Assembly (NCBI GenBank): GCA_036346225.1
Contig: JARFIW010001320.1
Location: forward strand, 1,302,001-1,366,000
Length of the DNA stretch: 64,000 nt
DNA from: Platerodrilus igneus
Lineage: Eukaryota; Arthropoda; Insecta; Coleoptera; Lycidae
Direction: 5' to 3'
Shown here: piece after piece, positions 22,999-34,623 of the stretch
How positions within the stretch are numbered: the first letter of the stretch is position 1
How the letters are laid out: every line of letters begins with the position of its first letter
Notes under the pieces: generated by a model
What the model saw: only the letters and a program-made list of their open reading frames with translations
Told to the model about the DNA's origin: nothing
Databases searched by the model: none
Program-made: the position numbers and the translations under genes

Positions 22999-23716
22999 CT
23001 ATGCCAATCGGTTGACGGACCGCGGTAACGGCAGAGGGAGGGCGGATCTTAAAGATTGCAGAAGCTTTGTCGGGATCAACAAGGAAATCATCACGGTAAA
23101 GGATGTAACCAAGATAGCGGAGTTCCGGAAGGCAGAAATGACAGCACGGAAAAAACGAGAAACGACTAGATCAAGAATTCGGAGGTGTTCTTCGAATAAA
23201 GGGGTAGTAATGATGATATCATCGAGGTAGGCGAAGCAGAATAGTTCCAGGTCAGAACTGATGACTTGAAAAGTAGCAGAAGAATTATGAAGTTTCAAAG
23301 GGAGCCGGCAAAATTGGAACAAACGTCGATGAGGGACGGTAAAAGCTGTAATAGGTTTTGATTCGGGAGCAAGAGGGATTTGCCAGGCGAAGCAAATGAA
23401 TATCGAGAGAAGAGAGGAAACGAGCATCACGGAGACGGTTTAGGATCGTGGAGATGTAAGGAAGAGGATGGGTGTCTTCTTGGGTGACTTGATTAACTTT
23501 GCGGAAGTCAATGCAGAACCTATAAGAATCATCTTCCTTTTTGACTAAGACAATAGGACTAGACCAGGGACTAGTGAAAGATTCGACAATTCCAAGGCGT
23601 AGCATCCCATCGAGTTTGGCATAGGCTACTTTAAGAAAGGGAGGGAAAAAGAATAGTATTGTTGGTTGGTAGATTCGGAGGATGTACGGATATGGTACTG
23701 AACTAAGGGGGTGCAA
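22999..23716 (-). pseudogene. pol: Ty3/gypsy reverse transcriptase, unit 2
   Basis: Frames 23,716-23,285 and 23,430-22,999 carry RLGIVESFTSPWSSPIVLV, YRFCIDFRKVNQV, then QIPLAPESKPITAF, FQFCRLPLKLHNSSATFQ and the catalytic FCFAYLDDIIIT in frame. This is the better preserved RT of the two units: the YLDD box is readable. A frameshift between the two frames at about 23,400 still breaks it, near the SLDIH part of the DLxxGY-like region. Confidence 0.9.
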
Positions 23717-24223
23717 CCAGGCCTAAAGGTTGTTTAGCAAAGGCGGAGGAAATACGAAAATCTAATTGATAACGTTGGGTAGGAGGAAGATCGGACACAA
23801 CGTGGGCAGGAACAGGAGTAGTGATGACCACTGAGGTAGGAGAAGCGAAGGTCCAGTCGCCATCGCAAAAATTTGTACAGACTTCCAAAAGTCGACACCA
23901 AGAATGAGTTCGTGTGAAACTTCTGGAATCACAAGCACGTCCAGAGTAGTGACAGAATTTTGAAGCACTATAGGGAGAGAAAAGAACCCTTTGATGGTGC
24001 ATCTCGAATTATCAGCTAAGCTACAGAAAGTAGAAGAAAGAGTATGAAGAGGAAGGTGTAGATCTTGTAAACGGTTCCAACTGGGATCACCAAGAATGGT
24101 ATGCGTAGCACTGGAATCAAGAGACCAATAAAAGAAATACCAAAAAGCTGAACTTTTAACTAAGGACCTTCGTCGCCACGCACATTTGCACAAAAACTTA
24201 TAGATGGGAAAATACGGCTGCAT
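23703..24223 (-). pseudogene. pol: Retropepsin-like protease, unit 2
   Basis: A 153-codon frame at 24,223-23,762 contains LDSSATHTILGDPSW (retropepsin D-S-x-A motif, Ser in place of Gly), then VIPEVSHELILGVDFWK. It is more intact than in unit 1. It precedes RT in the usual order; an upstream basic stretch may be the gag-pol junction or linker. Confidence 0.8.
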
Positions 24224-25454
24224 TTCTCTATGAACTGAATGCTGGAACCACCAACTTAACTATACTAGCACAGAAAGCATTGTACAGCGCGACTTTACAA
24301 CATCTCTTCGGTTAGAAGATGTTGTATTCAATGTGTCTCTTTCAAAGCGCGGTCTCTATTTTATAAGCAGAGAACCATGTATGGGGGTAGATATTTGGCT
24401 TTCAAAAATATAGCCGAAGGATCAAGTGTGTAGAATTCTCAGACGACAGCTGCAGAAATACAAACTGTAACAGCTTGCAAAAAAGGGGTTACCGTATTAA
24501 CAAAAGATTTTTAAAGAAAGGAAAGCAATGTTACTACTTTGAAACATCTTCACAGCTGCAGGATAACAGATAACAAGTTCATTGACAAGTGTTTATTTAC
24601 TAGGCAGATGTTTAAGTGGCCTTATTTTTTAAAACAAAGCTGTGCATTTATGTGCAACTGTAATTAAAATGTAGTCACAGCAGCTGGTAGAATTTATTTG
24701 TAGCAACTTTGTAATGTGGAGCTGTCTAAGCAGCTGTTTGATCCTACAAGGCGAAATTTTATATAGAGTAATTACTTGAGAAGTTTTATAAATTAACACT
24801 AATTTTAAATGGTAGGAAATCGAGCTACGTAAGAAATTTTAAGGTATTTTAGATGAATGCAGAAAAGATTACTTGCAGTGTTTTAGTATGTTTGTGAATA
24901 ATGATCTAGTTGTCAATACCTTTTATCTTTTTAATAAATAGTCATTGCATCTTTATAATACAGGGGGGTTGTACCTTAATAATCGCAGCAATATATTGCG
25001 TTGTACCCCTACGTTGCTGGCGTCAATAAAATGCTGACATGAGCCGAAGAAAGATGTGTCCAACAACTGGGTATTAAGAAAATGCTATGATATTAGAGGT
25101 CTCACGCTTCTAGTATCAGTTTATCTGACGTTATATTAGAAGTCTTATAGAGATATCTCATACGTTGAGCGTCAATTTTCTTTAACTTCTGAACTCGTAA
25201 TCATCTCCTATATCCAACAGTCGTAGAATTTCTTACCTAAATAAAAGAAACCACTACTACAGGTATTCAGTGAGTAGAGCACAAACCCTTAATTCAATTA
25301 GAATATTACCCCACGAAGAGTTTAGAAATACAAATATTTACAATAAATACCAATAATAAAGCAAGATAAGTAGGCAAAGCAAAGCAAACCACATAAAATA
25401 TTCACAATTCATCAAAGTATCAATGTACACTACGTATGTACTGATAATTATCCA
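24224..25454 (-). other. gag-less leader region of segment B2
   Basis: Counterpart of 14,941-16,213. No frame of 60 codons or more is present, and no gag feature is seen. A TATAAAATAG word (minus strand, near 24,360) is conserved with B1. Confidence 0.4.
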
Positions 25455-26028
25455 TCAGGGTTAGAATATTTTTACCTTCGACTATTACTTAAAAAAATAT
25501 CTTTAAACCAAAAGTTTGTATAAATTGCTCTTTGTTATAAATTATTTTTTAAGTAGATACTGAATTAATAAAATTTTACAACTACAAAGTATTACCCTAA
25601 AATTATTAAATCACAATGCGCATTTCCAATTCTCCTTTATAGAAAACAAAATTTATAAACAAATCATATCTTGATTATAGTATTCTTGAATTATATACAG
25701 AAACACGGTTTCCTAATATAGACGTTTTTCTCAAGAATTGAAGTGCAAACAAAGTTACATAAATTGACATCCGGTTTAAATTCAAAATCCAAATTGGCAC
25801 AAATTTTATTTCAGCAGCTTCAAACCAATTAGATAAAAACGATTACTTTTAGTAAACGAATTAATTCTTGAAGAAATGACTTTGTAGTGTTATTTAAAAT
25901 TTTCTATTGAGGTGATTAAAACCATCTAGGGCGATACTTATGATATATACAGAGGTGCTTAGAATTACTACGAGTAGTACTTAGAAATCTTATAGAGTAG
26001 CGTAATATTACCTTGGGTGGTACTTAGA

Positions 26029-26220
26029 TATAGATATAGGGATATAGTATGGGATATATTACAAGCAGAGATAGGAAAAAAGAGGTAGATGTAGACTTAG
26101 ATCAGATAGTGATAGGATGCAGATTGTAAATTTCAGGGAAATGTGTAGGTTAGTTCAGAATAGGGAACAATGATGGTACGCGTCTAACCAGTTTCAGGAC
26201 TGAAGACCTAATGATGATGA
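26029..26220 (+). mobile_element. Short retroposon insertion with 8-bp target-site duplication
   Basis: This 192-base stretch is absent from A1 and A2. It is flanked by TACTTAGA at 26,021-26,028 and 26,221-26,228, a clean target-site duplication. It ends GTTTCAGGACTGAAGACC followed by a short (ATG)n-like tail. That end resembles the 3' ends of arthropod retroposons with ACTGAAGACC plus a simple-repeat tail. It has no ORF and is probably a 5'-truncated LINE or a SINE. It inserted after A3 was formed. Confidence 0.8.
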
Positions 26221-27124
26221 TACTTAGAAGTTTTTTAGGTGGTACTTAGAAGTTCTACAATAATCTTAAAAACAATTCAAACAAGAAAAGTCTACTAATA
26301 ATTTTATTCAGCTAAGTTGAAATATACTTAGTTTTATTCTTCAATATTTAATTATTTTCAATTGTTAATTATTCGTAGCAGTTTATGTATTTTTACATTT
26401 TACTGAGTTGCTGAGAAATCAGTTATCATTTTCTCTTGGTACATCTACCGTTATTTATAAATATTAATTCCAATAACGAAGTATTTGTTCGCAGAAATTT
26501 TCATGCCACATCTCGTACTGGCCTTGATAAAATGTACATACACTATGTCCAATAAGCTATTTTCATTTTAAATATTCAAAATTCTAATCGTTGAATACTT
26601 TGAATATCGCTAATTTGGCGTTATTTTCATAGGTAAATTCCAATAATGTTTTCAATTCAATATATTTTGTAATCTTGAATTGTAAATAGCAGCTTTGTTT
26701 TGTGGGTGTCTTTTCACCTGCGAAAATATACGATAAAAAATTACTAGGCTATGTAACCGATGGAATGTAATAAGAATACGAATTTACCAATTTAACATTT
26801 ATTATTTCTTCAAAATAAAGTACGCCTTAATAAAGACTTCGCTTCTTAATACTTTGAATGAATGAAATAATGCATAAAATCTTCCTCAATTTCGCTAATA
26901 TAAAGCGCATTCTCAACAGCAAACGTTTTTAATAAAGGTTAGCGCTTTTATATTTACTCAATCAGAGTTGATATTCAAACCATCTGAACTAAGATGGCGC
27001 TCTTTTCTCAGCATCTTGTAGCAACTGAAAGTTGGCAAAATTTATTTAGTTAGATTAATTAACGGCAGTAAAATAAAATTAGCAATCTAACATTCGCTAC
27101 TAGTAATTAAAAACCGATCAAAAA

Positions 27125-27190
27125 TTCGACTACAGTGAGATTTGAACCTGCCATGTACTCGGACTTCCGGTCTAGTGCATGGCTTGCCAC
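27125..27190 (-). repeat. tRNA-like (SINE-type) sequence in A3
   Basis: Same as the copies at 9,066 and 17,796, with B-box-like GGTTCAAATCTCAC on the minus strand. Confidence 0.5.
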
Positions 27191-27195
27191 TTAGT

Positions 27196-27879
27196 TCTCT
27201 CGAAATGTCAGTTAGTCTAAATAGATGAATATTGAATTTTTATTATAAATTCAGTCTTCTTTACGATGACATTAATCAGCTGCAACCTTTTCGCTGAGTT
27301 AAAATAGTGTCATTTTGGTTAATGCAAATTGTTTCCTTTTCATAAGATGTTACATGCCAAATGGCAATGTAGCATGTTTTAGATTTAGTTATAGTTTATA
27401 AGTTAATTGCCACGTATTTTTAAATTAATAACATTAACTTTCGTAGTCGCTGACAGTTGTGCCTGCGCAGAGTGAATGCAGGGTGCGCGAGTGTCAAAAG
27501 CGGGATTAGGCCACAAGACGTGAACGAAGCAACAACTATCTAGTGGGTGTGTGTTTTTTCTCCTTGGAAAAGGTATGTAGGTTCCTTGTACCATTACCTT
27601 TATTGTACCTGTTACCTTATCTCTGACCCCCTTACGACTGCAGTAGAGGTTTAGGACGGATGGCAATTTGGTAATCAATATGGCGTAACCCAACTAGCAA
27701 ATCACCGCTGGACCCTAAGATTTAAGTTCCGAGATACCACCACGTGAGTAATTTGATTTTATTTAAATTGTGCATGTAAATTTGAATTAAATAGCGATTG
27801 CATCACTCGTAAAGCGTGGTCGGTATATGTTATAAAATGGCGGGTAAAATATGCCGCGTGTTACTATAACAAAGACCTC
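27196..27879. repeat. 684-base segment in A3 (absent from A1)
   Basis: Homologous to 17,865-18,544 and again flanked by TAGT. The 96-codon minus frame at 27,403-27,693 is not open in A2 and is not treated as a gene. Confidence 0.6.
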
Positions 27880-28673
27880 TAGTGAACGATTATTATTATC
27901 GATTAAAGAAACACCTACAAAAACATGTTCGTATTTGTGTAGTAGAAGAGTCTTCAAAGTAGCACGGTTTAATATTGCTGCCGCTGATAGATAAACGCAT
28001 TGAAAGTAAATAACAAAGGTTGTGTGTTGCAATTCCTATCTTAGACGTACGAGCAACGCACAATGGTTCACAGGCAATTACAATCGATTTAAATCCTATT
28101 TGTCCTCCAAATGAAGACTGTGTAACAAGATCTTAAGAGCTTTGAGCTCCGGTTTTATTACAGCAAACGTTAATAGAGAGAATTTGAAACTGTTTGCCAT
28201 TTGACGCTTTGATGATAATTCTACAAAATTGTTTTTCGTGTGTTTACCATCTAGAATTGCTCTTTTATTTACTTCGCTTTAGTCATATTTCTACAACGGA
28301 ATTAACGAAATGAAAGCCAAATGCATGAGTGACTTTGGTGCTACTCAATAATTAGAAACTTTGTTTAAAGACAAACAAAAATCTGATTTAAGAAAAGAGT
28401 ATACCAGTATTTACTTGCTCTCTTTAATGAAAAGTCCATGAATACCTAAATAAAAGCTCAACGTTTTCTTTGTGTGAGTTTTGTTTGAGAACTTGATAAA
28501 TTAAAACTTGTATTCTCCGTTTTATACACTATTGTACATACGAAAGCTGTCTGTAAACTTTAAACGACTCTTCGTGTTTCATTATTTGATTAGAGCACAA
28601 ACAATCGATTCCCTAAAAGTCTTGCTACGTTCAAGAGTTAAATTTAAGAAAAAGTTTGTTAGGGTTGTTTGCA

Positions 28674-28735
28674 GAAAACAAACATCACCATTCTGATGAG
28701 CTGCAATACAGCAAAACCGGTGTTAAGTTGTTTTC
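28674..28735 (+). ncRNA. Hammerhead-like motif in A3
   Basis: Outer stem GAAAACAA (28,674-28,681) pairs perfectly with TTGTTTTC (28,728-28,735). Inside are CTGATGAG, a perfect stem II (GCTG, loop CAATA, CAGC) and AAAAC where a hammerhead has GAAAC, then CGGTG. Overall architecture matches a type I hammerhead, but the essential G12 is A and the cleavage arm lacks a clear GUH site. It is therefore either a decayed ribozyme or a chance hairpin. Confidence 0.4.
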
Positions 28736-29314
28736 CATGGAAAAAACCGAACATATACAGTTTAATATTATCATAAACTAAAGATAATACCTTATCAAAA
28801 ATATAAAGAATTTTGATAATTATTTTTAAAGGATTAATAAGATAGGTTATTATACCTATCCTTACTAAACACGCTTCATCTAAATCGTTTTCATATCAAA
28901 AGCATCATTATTTGAAATCACCTCTGTAAGAGTATGCAACCAACCATACTCCTAACTTATCAAAGCAAATATATAGCATGCACGCACAAATAACCCGTGG
29001 ACCAATAACAGACACGTTCAACACCCTTTAGAATACAAATAGAACCGTCTGAATGTACAATACAAACAAACCTTGATATAAAAGTAGTTCCAAACGTTAG
29101 ATCGTATCACCACTTATCGTTCTCTCTTTAAGAAAGTCACCAAACTTTGTCATGTTAACTTTTTTCTGGCGGTATTTGAAACAAAAAAGAGCCCCACTTG
29201 TGTAGCCAGCTAGCTCGAGTTACGGACTCTGCAGAGGGAGTGGTTCTTTAATTAGACTTGTAAAAGCGATATAAAAGATCTAGAAAGGATTAAATAAAAA
29301 TTTAGCGGGGCGCG

Positions 29315-32300
29315 ACCACTTCTAACTGTAATAATAAATACACCTTAAAGGTAGACGCGGAAACCCTTAAGCATACCTGGATAAAGTTGCATGTAAAAAT
29401 AATAAAACCTCAATCTGAACAGCAGAGCAGTAATAAAAGTTAGATTATTAAATAAAATACGATAAGCCATTTGTGCCCTACAGTGAGATATAAAAAAATA
29501 AACAGAGGTATAAAATATATGTAAAAGGTTTCAGATGTCAATATGGAGTGTTTTCTCCTATTTCAAAATACTTCCCATTCCTAATTTTAGTACAACTTAA
29601 TTCCAAAAATCAAAAGTAAACCACTTTTTCGTACCACTGAGCTTACATCCTCTGGAGCAATTCATTTGACTTCATACCTATATTTTATCATGTAGTATTA
29701 CAATAAAATTTCATAATTCAATAATTTGTATTGAAAATTTTTTAGTTCTTTTCATAATTTATAAATAAGTGTACTAGCAGTATATGCTTTTGGACATGTG
29801 TAAAATGTAGTTTTATTTCTGTCCAGTCTCAAAAAAACTTTAATTTAGGATGTATACAAAATTTCGATCACTATAATTTAGGCACAGGATTTATTAATAT
29901 CTCATAGCGGATCTGGTATGACATTTGATAATCTGTTTACAATATTTAGTTTTTTAAAGGTAAAGATGTTAAGAAAACTATAAATTTTATCCGAATATGT
30001 TAATTCAATAAGTGCGAGCAACAAAACACCTTGTAACGCCTATTAATAAAGTCAAATTTATCTACATATCAAATCATATAATAAACAGGTGACTTCACTT
30101 ACAAATTCTTAGAGTTTTAAATTTATTGATTAATTTTTATCTAAATGATTTAACACTTCTTGATTTCAAATTATTCAACTATAGCCAACTTGTTTTATTT
30201 TATGTTATGTAAAAATCTACCTGTTTCAAATACCATTCACTACCTAGACATGCAGTATAAGTAGTGTTCCAGAAGCAAACATCCAGCCGTAGTTACAGCG
30301 AGCGTCATTTAACAAAAGCAAAAAACTAAAATTATTTTAAACCCACATAAATTATTATTTGGTTAAAAGTTTATTACTCCAATAAATCCATAAACACGTG
30401 CGTCCTTACAAATTACATTCAAATATTATCCTGCGTGTAATCACAAACGGCAAATTCGTCCTACAGAAAGAAAAAAGTGCAAACAGGACAGAAAAATTCT
30501 GGCATCTTGTAACACAACCACGTGCAACTTCTTAAATTGTATTCCCTCCTACGTGCGTTACAAAGAATACAATAAAAAACCAATACTTGTAGCGGTACTA
30601 GATTTTAGTGGGGCTGTTTGATTGCGCAGAGTGTAGGCAGTGGTGCCCGTGAACTCATAGTGGAAGCGCGCTTCTTCCGCTAAATTTATGAACGGAAATA
30701 GTTTTTTGTATTTACTTTTGTGTAATAAAAGTTGTGTTCGTTCTGCTTACGATCATTATAATATAACTCGAACCCACGCGTTTATTATTGAGCCCTGTTC
30801 GTGATTTTTCACAAGGGTCCTATTTCATACTCATCAACATATTTACCATTGAAAAGTTTTGACTGGAGCTCGAAGAATTGGCACTCATCACATTAATGCT
30901 ATTCGTATTTTCTAACGACAGAATCTCAAAGACTCTTCAAACAAGACGTTTTACCAAAATAGCTTTCTCACTTCAAAACCAGTTCTAAAGCGCAAGAAAC
31001 TACAATTGCATATGCGCGCGCATGCCATATGCAAACAACAGCTATCTAACGACGAATTATTATAATAGAACAAAACCAACTAACAGGTATGCAACACAAA
31101 ATACATTTTAAGATGAAATAAATAAACTCACTTATTAATGACGACCCTAATAAATACCATTATATTTTATTAAAAACAAAATGCCATGGTATATTATTTA
31201 AAGCAGAACAAATTTAACTATTACGTAAAATTGTATATGTTACACAGCCTCTCCCCAAAAAGAAAAAAATCGAATTTGAGATTTTTTTATATAAGTTTTA
31301 GTTACTTTTACTTATGCGTCTAAACATAGATATCTATACAATTTATAACCAAACGCTAAACTTCTATCACTGATGTGAGAATATAAATAAATCATTAAAC
31401 AAAGAATAATTGTCAACTAATTAAACATATCACAGGAAAATAATTATGAAAAGTAGAAATGAGTAGTAGTAATTTCACGAATAATACGTCCTAAGGAAAT
31501 TAATTTGGGGAAGATACAAATAAGAAAGGGTCAAATCGATAAATCTAAGACTCAAATACAATAAAAAGGAAAAAGAAGAATATTACAGGTATCAAAACTA
31601 AATTTTTTCAACAAACCCACGAACCTATCTTAAAAAACACAAAAGTTTAATAACAACACTTTAGCAAAATCGGTAGAATTCGACAAATTGTCATATTTTA
31701 AAATTAATCTCAAGATAACATATTAAAACTTAGTAGCTATAATCTCTAAATCTATCTGAACAATATCTCTGAATTCTGAGAAATACAAAAACTTACACTA
31801 AGCGGTTCGAAATACTTGCAAATGTAGGTCTCTATTCACAATAACCACTGCAGGTGTCCACTACCTCACTTATACCCCAACTCTAAACTTTAGGAAGCTA
31901 TTTCTTTCTACAGTACACCACACATCAGAATCTAAAACTTGAAACCGAACTACCTCAAACTACCGGTTTACCTACACCTCCACAAACTTGACCACACAAA
32001 TTCTCTTCACTAACCTCTCAAAACAAAGCTCACTAAACAACTGTTCTTCTCTGTCTTCTCTAAATAAAAATTTGCGCTATTAACCTCAGCATTTACAACT
32101 CTAAATAACTCGTAAACAAACATCTTGGAGGCGTCGACCTCCCAACTCCACCTCATCCTCTCAACTAAAACACCATTTAAAACTTTGCTATCAACTTTTC
32201 CACGAAGCTCACACAATTACACAATTATGAAACAAACGCAGACAACGCTCTCTCAACGAGAAACAACATTTCAAACCTGTGACCCGCGAGCACTCAGACT

Positions 32301-33160
32301 CTGATGAAGGAATATCGCAAATGGTTTCTCTTACATCACTTACTATCACAAAACTAATTAACGCGCACGCACAACACTCTCCTTACCAACAAAATGCCCA
32401 ATTCCCGCGCCTATCACACACGCACGCTAAGCTCTATAAAAATTAATTGCCTGTATTCTTAATATTTTGCTATTAAATCACTATTAAATATTTGAGGTTC
32501 ACACTTTAAATCAAAAAGAAAATTCACACAAATACCTTCAAGAGTACACCAACGCTACACATCCAACTAACGACTGAAATAATTTAATCTTCAGAAATAA
32601 TCTACCCGGCATCTACAATAGAAAATGGTTTCAAATCCTTTATATGCCAACGGCCTGCTTGACCTATCTTCATTCTTCAATTTATAAACCACCTTTTGGG
32701 TTTTTCTATTGACCACACCAAAAGTTTTAAATATTCTTAAATGACGGGGAATATAAAATTATATCGTCTAACTAAAGAACAAAAAGTTGAAATTAGTCCC
32801 AAAAAATAGCATCTACTAATCGCTGAACTTATAACCAAACTGTTGAAACAGATAAGAGTGCCCCACAACCCATAAATTTTCTTATGACAGACGCCACTCT
32901 GAGCCTCACCTAGACTAATATACCAAAAAAGCTAAAACGATCAACCCACCACGACGAATTTTGCCTAGACTAAACCCAAGCACTATGCGTTACAATGCTA
33001 TTAAAAATAGTACAAAAACTGCTTTTAAAACAAAACCGCGCTTCCTACACAAAGCAGTTGTCAAACGTTATAACGACAGTAAAATTGAACGTACCAGTGT
33101 AACAAAACGTAACCAATATTTTTCTCTTTTTCTTACATAGCATCACGGCAGCCCTCTGAA
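29315..33160. other. AT-rich stretch, no gene recognised
   Basis: Almost 4 kb without a recognisable coding domain. The one 68-codon frame (32,010-32,216, -) has no known motif. A GC-richer patch lies at 30,600-30,830 (see separate entry). From about 32,950 the sequence runs into the SINE. Confidence 0.45.
30600..30830 (+). other. Possible LTR-like fragment
   Basis: It contains GCGCAGAGTG, resembling the CpG-richer core at 18,130, then AATAAA within GTAATAAAAGTTG at about 30,720, then a CpG-containing region ending TTTTTCACAAGGGTCC. Core, polyadenylation signal and short tail suggest an R-U5-like piece of an LTR. No flanking partner or primer-binding site was found, so this is tentative. Confidence 0.3.
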
Positions 33161-33500
33161 GGTGATTCCGTGGCGTAGTTGGTATGTGTGTGACTACTAC
33201 GCCCAAGGTCCCGGTTTCGATTTCCGACACGGTCCGCTTGAAAAGTGTAAGACAAGCATTTTCACAAAAATACACCCTTATTCGGATGAGAGGTAAAATG
33301 GAGGTCCCGTGTGTGAGTGTTGTCACGCACGTTAACGATTCCTACCTTGCTTGGAACAGCAAGGGTTCGGCAAAATTAGAAATTTTCCAGATAAAAAAAA
33401 ACTCGTTTTCTGGCCAATGTAGTACCTTCGGGTAGAGCATTGTAAAATCACATGTAGGGTAGCCTTCTGAACTGAAACAGCATGCCGATCGCGTTACATC
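33160..33500 (+). mobile_element. tRNA-derived SINE
   Basis: The head carries a pol III A box (TGGCGTAGTTGG, 33,171-33,182) and a B-box-like GGTTTCGATTTCC about 30 bases downstream (33,213-33,225), within a tRNA-like sequence that starts CCGTGGCG and ends CGACACGG. A roughly 270-base unrelated body follows, to about 33,500. The frames of 93 and 83 codons across it are shadows. The tRNA of origin and the SINE family are unknown. The 3' end is not defined by a clear poly(A) or duplication. Confidence 0.65.
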
Positions 33501-33589
33501 TGCCCTATTACTCGTTTTTTGAACACAAATTGCTCGAACTTGAAGTAACTTCCTTACATCCGCATCTATAACAAAAAATCCTTTCGCAG

Positions 33590-33754
33590 CTATACAAAAA
33601 CGAAATTAATGACCACTACGAAACGCTGGTCCTTCAAAATTAAGAGCAATTCTGGCGCCGCAATCACCGCAGGTAGCTCCGACTCCCCGGAAACGATCGC
33701 CGCAGGCCCAGGCTCCTTCTCTAACGCCTCAACCGCCTTCTGCGACCCTATCAT
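33590..33754 (-). other. GC-rich pocket with a 54-codon minus-strand frame, cut by the inverted-repeat edge
   Basis: The minus strand has an open frame from an ATG at 33,754 to a TAG at 33,590, rich in Ala and Glu (QKAVEALEKEPGPAAIV). It is GC-rich compared with its surroundings, and the richness continues to about 33,870 inside the left arm. The inverted-repeat boundary at 33,731 passes through it, so the right-arm copy is truncated at 43,435. It could be a fragment of a gene or a retroelement gag. No domain is recognised. Confidence 0.3.
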
Positions 33755-34026
33755 AACGTACGTCAATGTGACCTTAAGCTCTTTTCCCTTATAGCGCCCC
33801 CAGCCTCCGACCTAACAGACTCCAACCGATCACCATTCTTCCTCCTCGGCAACGGCTCTTCGTCTCGGTGCAACACCATGCTGACAAAGCTAATGACAAA
33901 AGAACAACCAACCAAAAACGTACCTCAGAAAATGACCTGACCGTTACGACGCTAAAAGAAAGTAAAGATAAGATAAATTTCCAAACGTTACAAATATCAG
34001 CGACAGCGAAACAGACTTTGGCCCAA

Positions 34027-34320
34027 TAAAAATACTTGTGTTAAAGACGAACCGTAAACAACCCTGAATTTATTTATTTAAATTTCAAACCGCGAAATTA
34101 AACTTCAAATTTAACAAAAATAAAATAAACACTAAATGTTAAAATGACAACTAAGACAAAATAGAAACGCTAGCTCAATAAAAATACTTCCATTAAGATT
34201 TACCATAAAAAACTGCATTTCTTTGTTTAAATTTTAAACCGCCAAATCGAATTTTAAATTTAAACAAGCTAATTACTTATTAATATCAAATTTATAAAAT
34301 ACTGGACTTTTAATTTAAAT
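34027..34320. repeat. Diverged tandem duplication (about 150-base unit)
   Basis: AATAAAAATACTT is followed by similar text twice, from about 34,027 and about 34,178 (for example AAATTTCAAACCGCGAAAT against AAATTTTAAACCGCCAAAT). The same pair appears in the right arm, so the duplication predates the inverted repeat. Confidence 0.5.
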
Positions 34321-34499
34321 ATAGAAACAAACAAGTTAAAACACGCATTATTGGAATGCGGTACCGGTAATTCACTTATCACTTATTTACTCGATGTCTG
34401 GTAGGAACTTCAAGTGTTACACTAATAATTACATCAAATAATCGACTTAAGAAATCTTTAAGTACGCGTGTACTTAAAATATGGAATACTTTTATTTAA

Positions 34500-34574
34500 A
34501 GTAAAGTAAAATTTATAGTCTGTCTGTCGTAAGAGAAGATGACTAAAGTGGTCCAACACCACACACACACCACA

Positions 34575-34623
<49 letters not shown>

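Larger units (their letters stand above)
19995..25454 (-). mobile_element. Tandem-array segment B2: second defective Ty3/gypsy internal region
   Basis: Second copy of B, colinear with B1. Differences seen: the (GT)n section of repeat R is shortened by about 90 bases, 121 bases of integrase are missing, but 16 bases of RT missing from B1 are present. No gag frame is found between 24,230 and 25,454. A 10-bp perfect stem (TACAACATCT / AGATGTTGTA) at about 24,297-24,328 is imperfect in B1. Confidence 0.75.
25455..29314 (-). repeat. Tandem-array segment A3
   Basis: Third copy of A, about 3.86 kb. It ends at the same CGGGGCGCG as A1 and A2 but is followed by unrelated DNA. That is the expected end for the outermost LTR of an LTR-internal-LTR-internal-LTR array, and also for the last partial unit of a tandem duplication. 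It contains the 684-base segment and a unique 192-base insertion. Frames of 96, 81 and 62 codons inside it are not recognised proteins. Confidence 0.75.
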
